NCBI RefSeq assembly: GCF_001040945.1
Contig: NZ_CP011930.1
Span: 4,893,021-4,957,020, forward strand
DNA length: 64,000 bases
Direction: 5' to 3'
From: Herbaspirillum seropedicae
GTDB lineage: Bacteria; Pseudomonadota; Gammaproteobacteria; Burkholderiales; Burkholderiaceae_D
Numbering within the stretch: the first letter of the stretch is position 1; the number at the start of each line of letters is the position of its first letter. This document shows positions 62,632-64,000 of this stretch, in pieces. Position numbers and translations under genes: made by a program. The notes beneath the pieces were generated by a model. That model was not told the DNA's origin. It saw only the letters and a list, made by a program, of their open reading frames with translations, and ran no database searches.

Positions 62632-63225
62632 TCACGCCTTGAATTTGCCTTCGAAGGCCAGCTTGGACAGCGGCTCGCGCGGGCTCGGTACTTCGCGGGC
62701 TTGCAGGCCTTCCGGCAGGATGGACTTGTCACCCAGCTTGCCAATGACGACCATGGCTTCCACCGAAAACTCGGCCGGCACATTCAGTTCAGTGCGCGCC
62801 TTGTCCTTGTCAAAACCGGCCATGCCGTGGGCGTGCCAGCCCGACAGCGAAGCCTGCAGGGCCAGGTAGCCCCAGGCCGAACCGGTGTCGAAGGAGTGCG
62901 TCGGCGCAGGAACGACTTCGGTCGCGCCCGGCGGCAGCATCACCGTGCGCGACAGCACGACGATCAGTACCGATGCGTTAGCGCACCAGCTGCGGTTGAA
63001 TTCGTTCAACAGGCCCAGCAGGCTGTCCCACGCCGGCGTGCCGCGACGGGCGTAGACGAAGCGCCAGGGCTGGGCATTGTAGGCCGACGGCGCCCAGCGC
63101 GCGGCTTCCAGGAAGGTCAGCACGGTTTCTTCGGAAATCTCGGCGCCATTGTAGGCGCGCGGGGACCAGCGGTTCAGGAATTGCGGATCGATGGGATAGT
63201 CGGCGTTACGCGGATTGGCGGACAT
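62632..63225 (-). CDS. Nitroreductase-family FMN oxidoreductase
   Basis: This 197-residue flavin oxidoreductase has the nitroreductase start RWSPRAYNGAEIS with the FMN-phosphate Arg/Ser. WAPSAYNAQPWRFVYARRG follows (about residues 43-61), and SAWGYLALQASLSGWHAHGMAGFD near the dimer FMN site. It would reduce nitroaromatics or quinones with NAD(P)H; the substrate is unknown. It is a single gene. Confidence 0.9.
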   Translation of the reverse strand: MSANPRNADYPIDPQFLNRWSPRAYNGAEISEETVLTFLEAARWAPSAYNAQPWRFVYARRGTPAWDSLLGLLNEFNRSWCANASVLIVVLSRTVMLPPGATEVVPAPTHSFDTGSAWGYLALQASLSGWHAHGMAGFDKDKARTELNVPAEFSVEAMVVIGKLGDKSILPEGLQAREVPSPREPLSKLAFEGKFKA

Positions 63226-63329
63226 GCTCTTTTTCCTGTGAAATAAGTGAAAGGACAGATTCAGGCAGCAGGCATATTAGCAGCGCAGCATGTTTCCTGC
63301 AGAGCAGGCCGGAGCCACGCTACCGGCAT

Positions 63330-63432
63330 AAAAAAACCCGCGCACCTTGCGGCGGCGGGTTAAATCCAATTCTCAGGGGTGATGAATTGGAGGGGGAGGA
63401 CCTTCAGAATAACCATCCCCCGCCGCCACCTC
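63330..63432 (-). ncRNA. Candidate small RNA downstream of mnmE, C-rich loops
   Basis: On the minus strand a promoter-like TTGGCA (63466-63461) and TAAAAA (63443-63438) are 17 bases apart. The sequence after it can fold into three hairpins: an outer GGAGG/CCTCC with inner GGGGA/TCCCC; a perfect CCAATTC/GAATTGG stem with loop ATCACCCCTGA; and an ACCCGC/GCGGGT stem followed by seven T at 63336-63330. The resulting RNA of about 103 bases exposes CCTCC-like motifs. It could instead be the 3' tail of mnmE. Confidence 0.4.
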
Positions 63433-63515
63433 CAAGCTTTTTACACGCTGTAACATCCGTTGCCAATTTGTCGCTTAGTGACGACTTCTTGTCAGGATGC
63501 CCCGCGAACTGACGC

Positions 63516-64000
63516 TTACTTGCCGATACAGAAGCGCGAGAAGATCACGCCCAGCAGGTCATCCGGCGTGAACTTGCCGGTGATGCTGGAGAGGCGCTCT
63601 TGTGCCAGCCGCAGCTCTTCGGCAAACAGGTCCAGCGCGTGTTCGCCGGCCTCGTTGTCCAGCGCCGCATGGGCGGCGGCGTGGGCCAGGTGTTCATCGG
63701 CCGCCTTGAGCGCCAGCAGATGGCGTTCACGCGCCAGGTAGCGCGACTCCACCGTCTGTTGCCAGCCGGCGATGCGCAGCAGTTCGGCGCGCAGCAGGTC
63801 CACGCCCTGCCCTTCGGAGGCCGACAGGTAGACGTGGGTGGCGTCGGGCATCTTGTCCACCGCCGCCTTGTGACCGGAGCGGTCGATCTTGTTCCAGATG
63901 CGGATGATGGGCACGCCGTCGGGGAAACGGGAGGTGATCTTTTCATCTTCCAGGGTCGGACCACGGTCGGCGTCGAGCATGTGCAGGATGACGTCGGCCT
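63516..64000 (-). CDS. mnmE: tRNA modification GTPase MnmE, C-terminal part
   Basis: The visible 160 residues are the end of MnmE, which with MnmG modifies the wobble uridine of several tRNAs. The fragment shows the end of the G domain (WNKIDRSG is the NKxD specificity motif; [10 protein letters not shown] is G5) and the C-terminal helical domain. It ends in FCIGK, the invariant cysteine-containing C-terminus. The gene continues past the right edge. Its stop is followed by about 80 bases and then the candidate sRNA. Confidence 0.95.
   Translation of the reverse strand, partial: ADVILHMLDADRGPTLEDEKITSRFPDGVPIIRIWNKIDRSGHKAAVDKMPDATHVYLSASEGQGVDLLRAELLRIAGWQQTVESRYLARERHLLALKAADEHLAHAAAHAALDNEAGEHALDLFAEELRLAQERLSSITGKFTPDDLLGVIFSRFCIGK

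Noticed and set aside
1..64000. CRISPR arrays or insertion sequences
   Set aside because: No regularly spaced repeats and no transposase gene were found in reading the window.

Overview
The window is GC-rich, densely coded bacterial chromosome with housekeeping synteny typical of Burkholderiales. Markers are ahcY behind an SAH riboswitch, a two-gene lipid A acyltransferase pair next to metK and dapF, the birA-coaX-SPOR operon, a classic betaproteobacterial trimeric porin, and a stand-alone second EF-G. From protein recall I infer Oxalobacteraceae, most likely Herbaspirillum; no database search was possible.

Layout. 1-7426 (minus strand): the start of a di-haem cytochrome c peroxidase, phhA, then a tightly packed operon slt > NAD-binding NDUFA9-like protein > GST > cca > GNAT. 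7461-8057: 5-formyl-THF cyclo-ligase, divergent. 8121-12355 (minus): the methionine/SAM cycle, with metK, an SAH riboswitch, ahcY, a small membrane protein and metF. 12547-20979 (plus): two lipid A acyltransferases, dapF, then a Sel1-repeat protein (minus) and a porin lying between dapF and its usual partners DUF484-xerC, then a Fur-family regulator. 20993-26316: HAD phosphatase, TraB/GumN protein, argB, and SPOR, coaX and birA. 26430-30072 (plus): VanZ-like protein, 2Fe-2S protein, alpha/beta hydrolase, D,D-carboxypeptidase. 30256-32583 (minus): ahpC-ahpF peroxide defence. 32940-37717: thioesterase, GTP-type PEP carboxykinase, 2-hydroxyacid dehydrogenase and an unrecognised protein.

38063-43375 holds the most unusual signalling gene: a soluble protein with two tandem double-Cache-like regions and a C-terminal CheW domain, behind a near-perfect sigma-54 promoter. 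It is followed by a half-size asparaginase and a LysR/YeiH pair with a clear operator-like inverted repeat. 44052-52136: Rep helicase, then a compact type VI secretion cargo module (vgrG, lipase effector, immunity protein, PAAR) whose effector and 5' immunity sequence are visibly AT-richer than the flanks. 52384-57886: amino-acid ABC binding protein and permease, a flavoprotein, slyX, dinB, rdgC. 57962-64000: lhgO, a TetR regulator, fusA, an inverted pair of REP-like elements, tRNA-Asp, a nitroreductase, a candidate C-rich small RNA, and the 3' end of mnmE.

Most genes are ordinary metabolism and cell-envelope upkeep. The accessory or regulatory points of interest are the Cache-Cache-CheW protein, the T6SS cargo island, the porin/Sel1 insertion, the putative sRNA downstream of mnmE and several strong palindromes in 5' regions.
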